Assembly (NCBI GenBank): GCA_009801085.1
Contig: VNWV01000007.1
Location: 1,612,001 to 1,676,000, forward strand
Source: Lasiodiplodia sp. COLG20
Taxonomy: Eukaryota > Ascomycota > Dothideomycetes > Botryosphaeriales > Botryosphaeriaceae
Length of the DNA: 64,000 bases
Reading direction: 5' to 3'
Positions 1 through 9,203 of this stretch are shown here, piece after piece. The notes under the pieces are model-generated. The model saw nothing but the letters and a program-made list of their open reading frames with translations, ran no database searches and had not been told where the DNA came from. Positions within the stretch are counted from its first letter, which is position 1. Each line of letters begins with the position of its first letter. The translations under genes were made by a program, and so were the position numbers.

Positions 1-302
1 TAAAGGGTTTCCTGAGGAGATGATCAATTAGAACAAGAAGAAATGGATATAACACCACGTCACTAACTTCTATGCTGTCTCGGAAGACTTGGTTACGGCG
101 GGATGCGCGAAGGCTACCAAGAGTGGTAGTATCTTTAAGGACTGGAGCGCAATGCTGAAGATTCAGTCAGGACTGTGGTTCGAGTACAATGATCCAATTA
201 CTTATCTGTACAATGTGTATCATCCCACCAAGGACGAAGCTCGGTGGAAGCTTGGGCCACCACTTAGGCCAAGTTCTCTCCATCGCAACTCTCCGACCCT
301 CA

Positions 303-1286
303 ATGGTCCCCATGCAGCCCTGCGCCCGCTCGCTCCGTGCTGCCATTCCCAATGGCTTACCGCGAATAGCACCACTTCTCCGCAGCCGTCCATTGTCGAC
401 AAGCAGACCCTCGCTCTACTCAGCAGACAACATCTTACTGCCGCAGATACCGGTTGACGTCTACGACCCCGCCGCCGATATTCCCAAAGACCCGTACATC
501 GGCGCCACCAGCCCATACGATCTGCTCCCTCCAGGCACAAAGATCCTCAAAACCCCGGGCGATAACCAGCTGCATCCTGACCGCGTTCTCTGCGACGCGA
601 TCCAAAAACTACAAACAACGCCCTGGCGCGTAAAGACGCAGCCTGTCAGCCACCTCGAGCGCGGCTATGTCTTCCCCACGCCCGCCCTCGCCTTCGACTT
701 CGTGAGCCGCGTGTGGAGCAAGACCAGGTCATCATGGAGGCACTATCCGATTTGGGCCGGCTGCGGACGTCGCGTCTACGTGCGCTGGCAATCGAGGCAG
801 AACAATGAAGTAGGCCTCACCACACGCGATATGACCCTCGCCGAAGCGTGCGACACGACGGCAGCGAAGCTCGTTGGTGCCGCCGTCGGCTCCGATTGCG
901 GCTGGGAGAAGCCCAACCGGCTGTTTGGGCCCAAGGAACTGCCAGTGCATCCCTTCTATCCGAAGCAAAGGCAATTGGCCAAGAACATGGCCGATTCCCC
1001 CCCCTTAACCAAATGGGTCAAGGACACGGCCTTCGTCCCAAAGGTGGCTGCGGGCGAGCATCATTACCGCGTGTGGAGCTTGATACACGGTGCTGCTTGC
1101 GTCAGTCAGACCTACTGGAGGCTTGTCGATGGCCCTGATGAGACTACGCTTCTTCTGCCCCCCAAATCCCGCTCTGGGTGGGAGCCGAAGAAGCCCGTGT
1201 TGATGAAGAATAACGCCCGCAGCAGCTTCTTGATAAACCTGCTTCACCGAGTCGCGCCTCGAAACAAAAAGATCGGGGAAGTGTAA
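303..1286 (+). CDS. Pterin-4a-carbinolamine dehydratase-like protein, probably mitochondrial
   Basis: Single open exon of 327 codons. The ATG at 303 is preferred over the in-frame ATG at 189 because it directly precedes an arginine/serine-rich N-terminus (residues 8-40, including RSRPLSTSRPS) that looks like a mitochondrial presequence. Residues 107-190 resemble the pterin-4a-carbinolamine dehydratase (PCD/DCoH) fold: PWRV, then an F/V-rich helix, WRHYPIW, a VYVRW strand and GLTTRDMTLA. PCD dehydrates 4a-hydroxytetrahydrobiopterin. The usual catalytic HHP is HYP here, and the later T-H pair reads W-Q-S, so activity is doubtful. Residues 190-327 form a basic tail I do not recognise. The family call is fairly secure; enzymatic function is not. 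Confidence 0.62.
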   Translation: MVPMQPCARSLRAAIPNGLPRIAPLLRSRPLSTSRPSLYSADNILLPQIPVDVYDPAADIPKDPYIGATSPYDLLPPGTKILKTPGDNQLHPDRVLCDAIQKLQTTPWRVKTQPVSHLERGYVFPTPALAFDFVSRVWSKTRSSWRHYPIWAGCGRRVYVRWQSRQNNEVGLTTRDMTLAEACDTTAAKLVGAAVGSDCGWEKPNRLFGPKELPVHPFYPKQRQLAKNMADSPPLTKWVKDTAFVPKVAAGEHHYRVWSLIHGAACVSQTYWRLVDGPDETTLLLPPKSRSGWEPKKPVLMKNNARSSFLINLLHRVAPRNKKIGEV

Positions 1287-1972
1287 ACAATAATTTGAGA
1301 GCACCAAGTGTTCAATTACCAGAAAGTCTGTTAAAACCTATGCGTAATACTCAATTTATTTCCTCCTTGTGTGTGTACCTTTGTGGTCTGTTTCTTCGTC
1401 GCCGCGGCGCATACAGCCAGAACTTCGGATTGGCAGAAACCCCGGGCTTCAATGCCACGCCATAGTGTGCAGATACACAATGCAGATGATTGTGATCACT
1501 TTCTTGCTGTGCTAAAGAATACACGAACTTGATGCGCCGTGGAATGGCGAGGTGCTCGCTGAGTGTGGGGCCGTCTCCCAACACTCCTCGGCTTACCACC
1601 CAGTCGCACCAAGAGTTTCAAAGCTTCCCACGCCCACAAGAGAAGGCTGAGCACACGCTCTTGCTTTCCTGTTATCCAAAAAGCTGCCCGATCATCGCCA
1701 TCTGCTACAATCGCCAACTTTCGCACCCACCAGCCCCCTTTCCAGCCATCAAAAGGTTCCTCAGTGTGTCTATGATGTCCGCCATACGTTTGAGAGGCAA
1801 AATGAAAGTTGTTTACGTCTCCGCAGGGTCGAAAGCGGAGCTCTTGCACCGCTGCAGGCCTCAACTTAGCTGCAGTAAGGCTGGATGAATCCGAGGTGTA
1901 GAAGTGGACAAAAGCAAAAAAAGATGAGGTGGTACCGGGCTTCTGAGTGTGCTCAGAAGAAGGAAGAGTCCT
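1287..1972. other. Intergenic, no gene recognised
   Basis: 3' flank of the dehydratase-like gene. Short ORFs occur on both strands but none shows family motifs, splice-compatible partners or a plausible start context. Confidence 0.5.
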
Positions 1973-2083
1973 TGGCGGTGCTGGGAATCGAACCCAGATT
2001 AATACGGTATCAGCTGCATGTCCTAGATGATCTAGAAGATGTGTATTTCAACCACAACGTATTGTGATACCATTACAAGGTGA
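1973..2083 (-). pseudogene. Decayed intron-containing tRNA-His(GTG)
   Basis: On the minus strand the T arm is intact (CTGGG/CCCAG with loop TTCGATT, 1981-1997). The anticodon arm is also intact: stem ATACG (2058-2062) pairs with CGTAT (2002-2006), the loop is TTGTGG...C with anticodon GTG, and a roughly 44-nt intron (2008-2051) follows position 37. It resembles the complete tRNA-His at 9858-9970. The 5' half of the acceptor stem cannot be formed, and the D stem has mismatches, so the gene is probably dead. Confidence 0.6.
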
Positions 2084-3103
2084 TTTGCTGCCTTCTAAGC
2101 GGGCTCAGGGGAAGGAATGATGTTCTTGGCGGCGGTTTGACGGGCTGTCGGAGATGCGCTGATGTCGCTCTTAGAGGTATTGGGGTAGCCGGCACGTAAG
2201 TGCCGAAAGAAATGATCCTCCGCAGTTATTAAGGGCACTCGGTTACGGAAGTTTGAGCTACTACTTAGACGTAGATGTGTATTTAATACTACGATCTATA
2301 AATTGCCACCGAGTAACGACCACCTAGCCCCTACGAAAGCTACATGTATTCTTGTCAGCCAATTTCATATATAAAGGAAACCCATGTAAGAAAACTGAAT
2401 AGTCGGCCGCCCGGCCACTGTTATCACTAGGGACGGAGATCTGGAGTTCGGGTCTTTTAGCTGCTACATCTACTGCGGCTTATACGGTACGTAGTAGCTG
2501 ATGTACATGGGATGCGGGATCGCTGGAAAATGCCCGCCAATCTAAGACATGGGTTTAGAGGGATAATAGCTCTAAGGATATTGGAATACGTCTACGTTCG
2601 TATAGTAGTTTTGCCTGCCTATGTACTAAGATTATATGCTAATAGAAACTAGATACGATGGCGTAGATCTTTTAGCACCTGTTATAGCCGGTCTTCGTTC
2701 GGAATAGCTACGCGCGAAGATGAGTTCACGATTCTGGGAATTTAAACGAGGTTTATCCTAGAAATAAGGTATCTTCTACATCAGAGTGCAAGCTCAAAGC
2801 TAAAGCTAATAAGCGAATGTTGTTGTGACGATCTGGTGTTCTCTTAGCTGTAGCTGGGAGGAGAGCGCCTTCCCCAGGAAGTCGCGACTCCCTCATCCAC
2901 CCACCCCACCTACTCTAAAATATACCGGTCTACACTAGTGCATGTAATTCTGGGTAATTACGCAGGCAGCCACACACAATAGAAAAATGTCTGTCCGTAG
3001 AAGTTCTGTTCTCTCCAGCCTTCATTTTCACGAATTCGAGCCGCCCGCACGCCGCACGCCGCACGCCGCACGCTGAAAAATTGTTTTTTTAAATTTGTTG
3101 AAA
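2084..3103. other. AT-rich intergenic sequence without recognisable gene
   Basis: Dense in stop codons in all frames, with no coding or RNA signature. A short run of CGCACGC repeats at about 3045-3073 lies just upstream of the next ORF. Confidence 0.5.
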
Positions 3104-3559
3104 ATGTCCTTCTTCGCTCTTGTAGAGCACTCCGCTGGGCCTTCGGGCACCACTGTTTCGAGGTCCTTGTGGCCTGGCCGCAAGGCCACCCCCGAGTCCA
3201 TCCCCTCGCCGCCGCCTCCCTCCTCCGACCCTCCCTCTCGCTCCCCCTCCCGCTCTCGCTCCCGCTCCCGCTCCCCCCTCGCCGTGCCGCCGCAGAAGCG
3301 GGCGGCTGACGACGACGACGACGACGACGACGACATTGTGCCGCCCCGCCGCCGCGCGCAGAAGCGCCGCCGCCTCATCATCGAGGAGGACGAGGAGGAC
3401 GAGGACGAAGACGACGCCGCCGCCGCCACCACCGCCGCCGCCGCCGACGACGAGGAAGAGGACGAGGAAGAGGACGAGGAAGAAGACGAAGAGGAGGCGC
3501 CGCCTCCGCAGCCTGGCCAGCTGCAGGAGGTCGTCGTGATCTCTTCTGATTCGGAGTGA
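3104..3559 (+). CDS. Low-complexity acidic protein with C-terminal SUMO-interaction-like motif
   Basis: ORF of 151 codons from the ATG at 3104. Order of segments: a short unique N-terminus (MSFFALVEHSAGPSG), a proline/serine stretch, an SR-dipeptide run, a run of nine aspartates, a basic RRR/KRRR patch that could be a nuclear localisation signal, an alanine run, long D/E stretches, and a C-terminus ending VVVISSDSE. A hydrophobic VVVI core followed by SSDSE matches a phospho-regulated SUMO-interaction motif. The block is GC-rich in AT-rich surroundings, and its 3' flank recurs in mutated form at 11417-11509, so it probably belongs to a repeated element. No domain is recognised. Whether it is expressed is unknown. 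Confidence 0.4.
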   Translation: MSFFALVEHSAGPSGTTVSRSLWPGRKATPESIPSPPPPSSDPPSRSPSRSRSRSRSPLAVPPQKRAADDDDDDDDDIVPPRRRAQKRRRLIIEEDEEDEDEDDAAAATTAAAADDEEEDEEEDEEEDEEEAPPPQPGQLQEVVVISSDSE

Positions 3560-4380
3560 GTGCCGCCGGGACGCCGGCAGCCCTCTCTGATCCTGCCTTT
3601 GGATGGATCAGGGGGGGTCCTCAGCGAATGGCTCCACCTTGCCGTTGGTGCTGAGGCTTACGGCCTCTGAAGACATCCATTCCAGAGGCCTAACTAAGAG
3701 AGCTGGCACTCACTCCGCCTGAAATTGCCCGACGGGGCATTTCGGACCCAATGCAACCATGAAAGACTTCGGTAAGTTTCCTTCGTCTGGCTAAAGCAAC
3801 AACATCTCACGTAGCTCGGTGACTTAACAGCTAACGGGTATTAAAGGACTTTGCAGTAACTGCAACTCTTCAAGATACTCCATACATTCCACCCGAAAGC
3901 CGCAGCCATTCCTGAAGCAGCCTACTTATTCAATCCTCGTTCTCAAAGCCAGAACACAGAGCTATCATCTTGATAGGGGCGGGTCAAAAAACTTCACACA
4001 GTCCATTTCTTCCCTTCTGGAAACGCTCGAGGCAGACCGACACCTTATCACGACCTGTACTCATGTGCTCAAGCCACATCCGAGGATCAAACGCCAAGGC
4101 AAACTACCTCTTGTAACTGAATTTCATGGACTATCAGTATACAGTCTCGACACTCTCGCATTATCTCCTTTGTGAGATCATCAATGATGTGGACTTTCCT
4201 TAGGTTTGCGTTCGGGATACGACACCATTGGCTCCACTCACTGTCCATGAAACACCACGGGAACCGACCATTTACTCAATGACTTCAACAGCGGTGTGTG
4301 CAAATGGAGTTCAATTGGTGCTAAAGACACATTGTTGAATACCGGATTCAAAGCTGGTGATACAGAAGCAAGAGGCGCCA
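3560..4380. other. Intergenic; left part is a dispersed repeat
   Basis: Bases 3560 to about 3655 match the diverged copy at 11417-11509. A small inverted repeat TGCCCGACGGGGCA lies at about 3727-3740. No gene is seen. Very degenerate copies of the following 62-bp repeat may start near 4326. Confidence 0.45.
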
Positions 4381-4640
4381 AGATAAGGAGCGTGTGTTAT
4401 ATTGCAAATAAGCTGAAGATCAAGCATAATGAAAAGAAGACAGAAAAGCGAGGGTGTGTTGTTTTGCGAGTAAACTGAAAATCAAGTGCTTGTGGAAAAC
4501 GGTGGATTAACGAGCGTGTGTTGTTTTGCAAAAACGCCAGAAATCAAAGTTCAAACGGAGAAAGACAAGTTAATGAGCGTATGTTGTACGGTGCATTGTG
4601 CTAGGCACAAATGCAAACAAGACGTAGCAGATAGAGAAGC
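4381..4640. repeat. Degenerate tandem repeat, period about 62 bp
   Basis: The motif GAGCGTGTGTTGTTTTGC recurs with small changes starting at 4388, 4450, 4512 and 4575, spacings of 62, 62 and 63 bp. Between the anchors each unit carries a weaker conserved track containing GAAAATCAAG-like sequence. The array ends just downstream of the GIY-YIG gene's stop codon. Confidence 0.7.
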
Positions 4641-4722
4641 GTGAAAAGCAAGACGACTGGAAGGTGAGGGAACGCGGAGAGCTGAAGGGGGCTATGGAGA
4701 TCACAACTCAGAGATTCACCTC

Positions 4723-6819
4723 TTACTGGTTGCCATCATCATCGCCACTGACCAGGACAAGATTGGGGTCATCGATGCCCACTGCGTTGATTGCCCGGTC
4801 GTCCTTTCCTGGTGCTTTGAGAGCCTTTTTCAACCTGTCCTTGGAACGCAGTGCCAAATTATCCGTCCAAGTACAGGGTAAGCCTAGGCGATAGCAGATC
4901 TCACAAGCACCTCCAGCGTTGCTTTTCTCTTTGCACCTTATTGGCTTGATGTTGGCAAGGTGGCATGCGTCGCATGTTGCTGGGTTCCTCGGCTGGGCAC
5001 CGTTTGGGAACACTCCGAAAGTACCTCCAATCTTGGTCGGTCCAAGATTAGGGTAATTGGAAGCCGCCTGAAGCTGTTGTGCCATGTTCTGAACACTTAG
5101 CTTTTGCGGGGGTGCGATCGGCCTGGTCGTTTTTGGGGTATCGACAATCTTGATCTTCTGCTCGAGGTGATCGTACTTCACTTCTTTGACCTCTGCGGTG
5201 CCGAACGACTCGGGCCAAGCCACCATTGGCCACACCTCCCGCTTGAAGTAGTGGAGTACACCTAGGGCCTTGCCATAGACCCTCACTTCCCCTGGGGATT
5301 CCGTCCGAACGCCTTTCAAGTCACTTCTATCCCCGCCGTAGGTATGCTGACAGTACTTGTGCTTCCACGCCCCATGTTCGTCCCGCCATTCCACCTTAAT
5401 TCCGATCCTGTTCGCTTGGTCCCAGTCAGGCCATGGTCCAACTCCAGCAAGTCTGGCGAATGGGACTGAATGGCACTGTCCATTGTTCATGATTTCGATG
5501 ATTGTCTGAACTTCTGTACCTTCGGCAGGCTCCGTGTAGCCTTTTGGGAAGAAGATTTCCAAAGCATCAGTGTGATCCTTCTTGCCACCTCCTGCCTTGT
5601 AGTGGTGCTTCTGAATTCTGCAGCAAATGAGGTAACCAGAATTTTGGTGTTTGTTGACCTTCAGAGGTGATCTCCGATAGACTTCCATGTCAGGGTATGT
5701 CGTCTTCAACCAAAGGACCTTGTCGGACATGTTGATCACCTCCGCAAGCGGACTACTCCAGTTGAGCCCCTTTGCCGCTCCAAACCCCTGCTGACGACTG
5801 ATCGCACCTTTCCATCCACTCTTGGAGCGAGTGCATCTCTCGAAGTACTGGAGCAGGGCAGCATGTCTTTTGTGATGGTACAGTTGCTGGGCAGCTTCGA
5901 GAGAAGTGTCTGCATCTTCCACGGTTTGATCCGCATCGGCGCTTGTTAGGAGCTTCGTTGGGTCCAAGACACATGGGTGGTACGTTTCGAACAAGCAAAT
6001 GAACAGCTGCTCTGCTGCTGTGCGCTGCCTCCTCTGTTGTTGACCATCTCCATCGATGTTGCAGAGTACGTACATTTTCTGCTCTTGGGACTCCCTCCAA
6101 GCCCGGTAGACTGCCTGGTTCTTCGTTTTGGCAGAACTTCGATGCAACCTCAAGCGATCGCTGAAGTCGTGAGTTTGACCGATGTAAATTTCAGGCGGTC
6201 GGTTGTCCTTGAACTTGGATAGCTTGATTAAATAGATACCCCCTCGGTGATTCTGAGGAGTCACCAAGGTGGCCTTTGTCGTGATCTCATCAAGCGTGAA
6301 ATTGGGGTTGGAGATCACGGCGGCAATGTTGCTCGAAGCAACTCCATTGAAGATTGGGGTAAGAATATGCTGGTTGATCGTGTTTGGGGTCAACTGGATC
6401 AGCCAGACGGGGACCATGTCCTTGAGAGCAGTACTCCCCTGCTGTATGTACGCAGAGAACATTGCCATGGCAGCCTTCTTGAAGTGATCCGTGTCTGGTG
6501 AGTTGCCCGTCGTGCACGGGACATCTTCGGTGAGCTGGTTTGGTCTCGGTAGGTTTGTCTCCATGGTCAAGTCATGAACTTTGTGTACGCACTTCACCTT
6601 TCCAATCTGGAGGTACTTCTTGCTGACCCAGCCCTGAGGCTTGTTGTCTCGGGATTCGATGACGATGAAGCACTGGTCGTTTTGGCGATCATAGGATATG
6701 ACCCGTCCAAGGTCACCTTTGCGTATGTTGACTGTTTTGGGCCTAGAGGAGCTGTGGTCCTCCGTGGCGATGCAGGGGTAGCCATTGGGCCAGTTCGGGT
6801 CATTGGTCGGATTGGGCAT
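4723..6819 (-). CDS. SH3-like / GIY-YIG nuclease / zinc-cluster protein
   Basis: Uninterrupted ORF of 698 codons. The first ATG in frame is at 6819; an upstream extension uses only TTG. Residues 14-70 look SH3-like (RKGDLGRV near 35, ending GWVSKKYL). Residues 190-285 form a GIY-YIG nuclease-type domain: GIY at 194-196, YIG at 212-214, Arg222 and His226 in SDRLRLH, and Glu270 in AEQLF, the expected catalytic set, all present. The C-terminus has a six-cysteine cluster at residues 616-649 (CX2CX9CX9CX2CX6C) like a fungal Zn2Cys6 cluster but with a longer second gap, followed by a basic stretch (KDRLKKALK). GIY-YIG enzymes cut DNA through a single metal ion. A nuclear DNA-acting role is inferred from the domains; the biological job is unknown. 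It sits alone in the repeat-rich region, yet the frame is intact. Confidence 0.75.
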   Translation of the reverse strand: MPNPTNDPNWPNGYPCIATEDHSSSRPKTVNIRKGDLGRVISYDRQNDQCFIVIESRDNKPQGWVSKKYLQIGKVKCVHKVHDLTMETNLPRPNQLTEDVPCTTGNSPDTDHFKKAAMAMFSAYIQQGSTALKDMVPVWLIQLTPNTINQHILTPIFNGVASSNIAAVISNPNFTLDEITTKATLVTPQNHRGGIYLIKLSKFKDNRPPEIYIGQTHDFSDRLRLHRSSAKTKNQAVYRAWRESQEQKMYVLCNIDGDGQQQRRQRTAAEQLFICLFETYHPCVLDPTKLLTSADADQTVEDADTSLEAAQQLYHHKRHAALLQYFERCTRSKSGWKGAISRQQGFGAAKGLNWSSPLAEVINMSDKVLWLKTTYPDMEVYRRSPLKVNKHQNSGYLICCRIQKHHYKAGGGKKDHTDALEIFFPKGYTEPAEGTEVQTIIEIMNNGQCHSVPFARLAGVGPWPDWDQANRIGIKVEWRDEHGAWKHKYCQHTYGGDRSDLKGVRTESPGEVRVYGKALGVLHYFKREVWPMVAWPESFGTAEVKEVKYDHLEQKIKIVDTPKTTRPIAPPQKLSVQNMAQQLQAASNYPNLGPTKIGGTFGVFPNGAQPRNPATCDACHLANIKPIRCKEKSNAGGACEICYRLGLPCTWTDNLALRSKDRLKKALKAPGKDDRAINAVGIDDPNLVLVSGDDDGNQ

Positions 6820-6940
6820 GCTGGAGTGAGTAGTGTTGCTTGTAGGATTCAATTGAATGGTGCTGTATGATCAATGATAGACAATTCAGATGAGATTCGA
6901 AACTGGAGATGAAGCATTTCTTGAAGCGACGAGATATCAG

Positions 6941-6948
6941 TTTATATA
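6941..6948 (-). promoter_or_regulatory. TATA box-like element of the GIY-YIG gene
   Basis: The minus strand reads TATATAAA about 122 nt upstream of the chosen ATG at 6819, a normal position for a fungal TATA element. Assigned by motif and position only. Confidence 0.4.
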
Positions 6949-7395
6949 TCGTGGTCGGTAGAGATGCAAAGTCTAGTGCAAACTACAGAGACCGTATTCC
7001 CCGCTCGTTTGTCAACCTCCAACATCTGCGACATAATGTGTTTGCTAGATTCTTGCGATCTCATAGTTTGCTAGAGCTAACACCTCTGTAAAACAAAAAA
7101 TAGAAGGAAGAAAGAGCAAACTATCCTTGTGCAGCACCAAGCTCCTCGCCCGCATCCAAATTTCTGCTCCAACGACCCATAGATGATATTCGGTCGTCGT
7201 TTATAACACATGGAAGGTAGAACGGTTTTGTGGTCCACGGCAATATCGTATTAAGATGTACGGACATCCTTTGCTAACTGCAGAGAAATGTCGTTAGATG
7301 TTCTGTTAATACACACACCTTCTACCTTCAAAGCTGAAGGGTGGGCGAGCTTCAGTGTCTCCTCTTACTCAGGGTTACTATCCCGAGAATGTGCA
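6949..7395. other. AT-rich intergenic sequence
   Basis: No gene or RNA is recognised. Confidence 0.45.
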
Positions 7396-7637
7396 CAGAA
7401 GGAAAGGGTACTACTGATAGAAGCGGGCAAATCTCCTCAGAGTGGCGTGATCGAACTGGATTGTCGTGGCAAACTTCGTATCTCCTCTCACAACTTTGCG
7501 ATCCCAGGGAGGTGTTCAGAAGGAAAGGGTGCTACTGACAGTAGCAAGCAAATTTACTAGGAATGGCGTGATCAAACTGAGTTGTCGTGGCAGATATTGT
7601 ATCACAATTCAATCTACACCAATGCTTAAGTTGAACC
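7396..7637. repeat. Two tandem copies of a 121-bp unit
   Basis: The block beginning CAGAAGGAAAGGGT at 7396 recurs at 7517, and similarity continues through GGCGTGATC, AACTG and GTCGTGGCA to the end of each unit. Many differences are transitions such as GATCGAACTG versus GATCAAACTG. A read in one frame gives related peptides (QKERVLL...SGVIEL and QKERVLL...NGVIKL), but 121 is not a multiple of three, so no continuous protein spans both copies. Confidence 0.65.
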
Positions 7638-9050
7638 GTGTTAGTCCGAGATCGATAAGTTGTGTTGTTAGTAACACCAACAGTGTACAGGTAATACACG
7701 ATTGATTGACCTGACACTAAACCTGATCCAACAGATGAGCTCAGCCAAATATTTTTTCTCGCATCGCGTACACCTAACACAATGCAATTTTATTCTTAGT
7801 TACATCTGCCAACTAAATGTCTGCGGGTGTTTGCTTGCATAATATTTGTCACAGCTATATTCGGTACGAATGAAGTGAAACTTCTCTGTGTTGGTTACAA
7901 TAAAAAAGTGGCGGAGTATCTGGTAGATTTTTTGGTATATATTCTACACGGCGAAATTCCATTACATTGCAGCAGCCGCGGAGTGCTAAGGCTCTATTAC
8001 AACTTACTCTAAAAGCTTATCATCTTTGATACCTTCCGCTGTATCCCAAGTGCTTGGTTCCTTCAAGATGACAAGCTTCTGGAGTGAGTTTGATAGATCC
8101 TCAGCACTCCTCGGTCGCTCCAATGTGATATAACTACAACAGGTGGCCAAGGTGGCCAACTTCACATGGATCTTTAGTGGAGCTGAGCTCACTGGATCCT
8201 TCTCAGCTCGTCAGCGCGAGCTGCTCTGTAAGTGGCCCAAACGCAACTCCGACATCTGGATATCCCCATCCCTATCCGGTGCTGTGTAGATTACTAATAC
8301 CAAATACCACAAATGTAGGTCGATCTAACTAGCCGGTGCTACCGACACCCTGGATACTGAGGTAAACCGGCTGTTCGACCTTGCGCCGCGCCTGATTCAA
8401 TGTGATGAGATTCCACTGAGTACAAAGGAGCCTGACCTCCTTCGGAAGGTACAAGTGAGAAGTATCCCTATTGGATTTCATTTTTTTAACATCCGTAGGA
8501 TCTCGTAAAAGTCTACACCGGAATGTTCCGAGGGAGAGGGAGTGCGCATACGAGCTCGAATCTAAAGCATCCAGCGCATCGAGGAAGATGCAAACTTGGT
8601 TGGGTCCATCATCCAGCAGTCTAATGAAGTACTATCTGAGTACTTTCGGTCTCTACGATTGTCGTTGGGGATTCATGGCACTACACTTCTCTCGCTATCG
8701 TTATGAATGTAATAACGAGCACTGTGCGATCTTTGGACTCGGATGCGAGATGGTCCAAAAGGTACGCGGTGGCCACCAGATCCCATGGCCTCAAACATCG
8801 TGAGGAAATGGGTACTTGGCATGGCGGGCTGATTTCAAAGCTTGAAAGTAAAATCGGGGGAAAACAGCCATCGCTGTGCAAGGACAGGGGGGGTTTCTCG
8901 CGAGGCTGTAGGACTTACATGAGCTCGAGGGGTGTGACGAACTATCTATGCTATTCGCCTTTTCGTCGTTTGCTGCCAATGTGTCTGACAGTGAAATGAG
9001 TAACCAGTTGGTGTTTTCTCGGTCCTTTCACGTTTTTTTTTTTCAAGCAA
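7638..9050. other. Gene-poor, mutated-looking sequence
   Basis: Only short ORFs with no recognisable domains. Probably remnants of old repeats. Poly-T and poly-A tracts are frequent. Confidence 0.45.
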
Positions 9051-9188
9051 TACGTTAATAAAAGCGTTCGTCGCGGCAATTTAGTATTCCTCACTCAAGG
9101 TAGGCCGTACCATCCCATTTAGCCAAAGAGATTGGTCCCGCACGGTCAATATTAAACTAAAAATACAACGAACGCTTCCGTTAACGTA
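9051..9188. repeat. Imperfect inverted repeat related to the core of the 9.2-9.7 kb palindrome
   Basis: The left arm begins TACGTTAATAAAAGCGTTCG, and the right arm, read in reverse complement, begins TACGTTAACGGAAGCGTTCG. Both continue towards a centre containing AAGGTAGGCCGT and ACGGTC. The core at 9391-9516 has the same arm order (TACTGT...ATGGAAG...GTTC...GGTAGACCGT), so the two are homologous. Confidence 0.55.
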
Positions 9189-9203
9189 GCATAGAGTTAG
9201 AAT

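Noticed and set aside
3028..3432. Minus-strand Ser/Glu-rich ORF of 134 codons
   Set aside because: Antisense to the low-complexity 3104 ORF; poly-Ser and ER runs are only the complement of its repeats.
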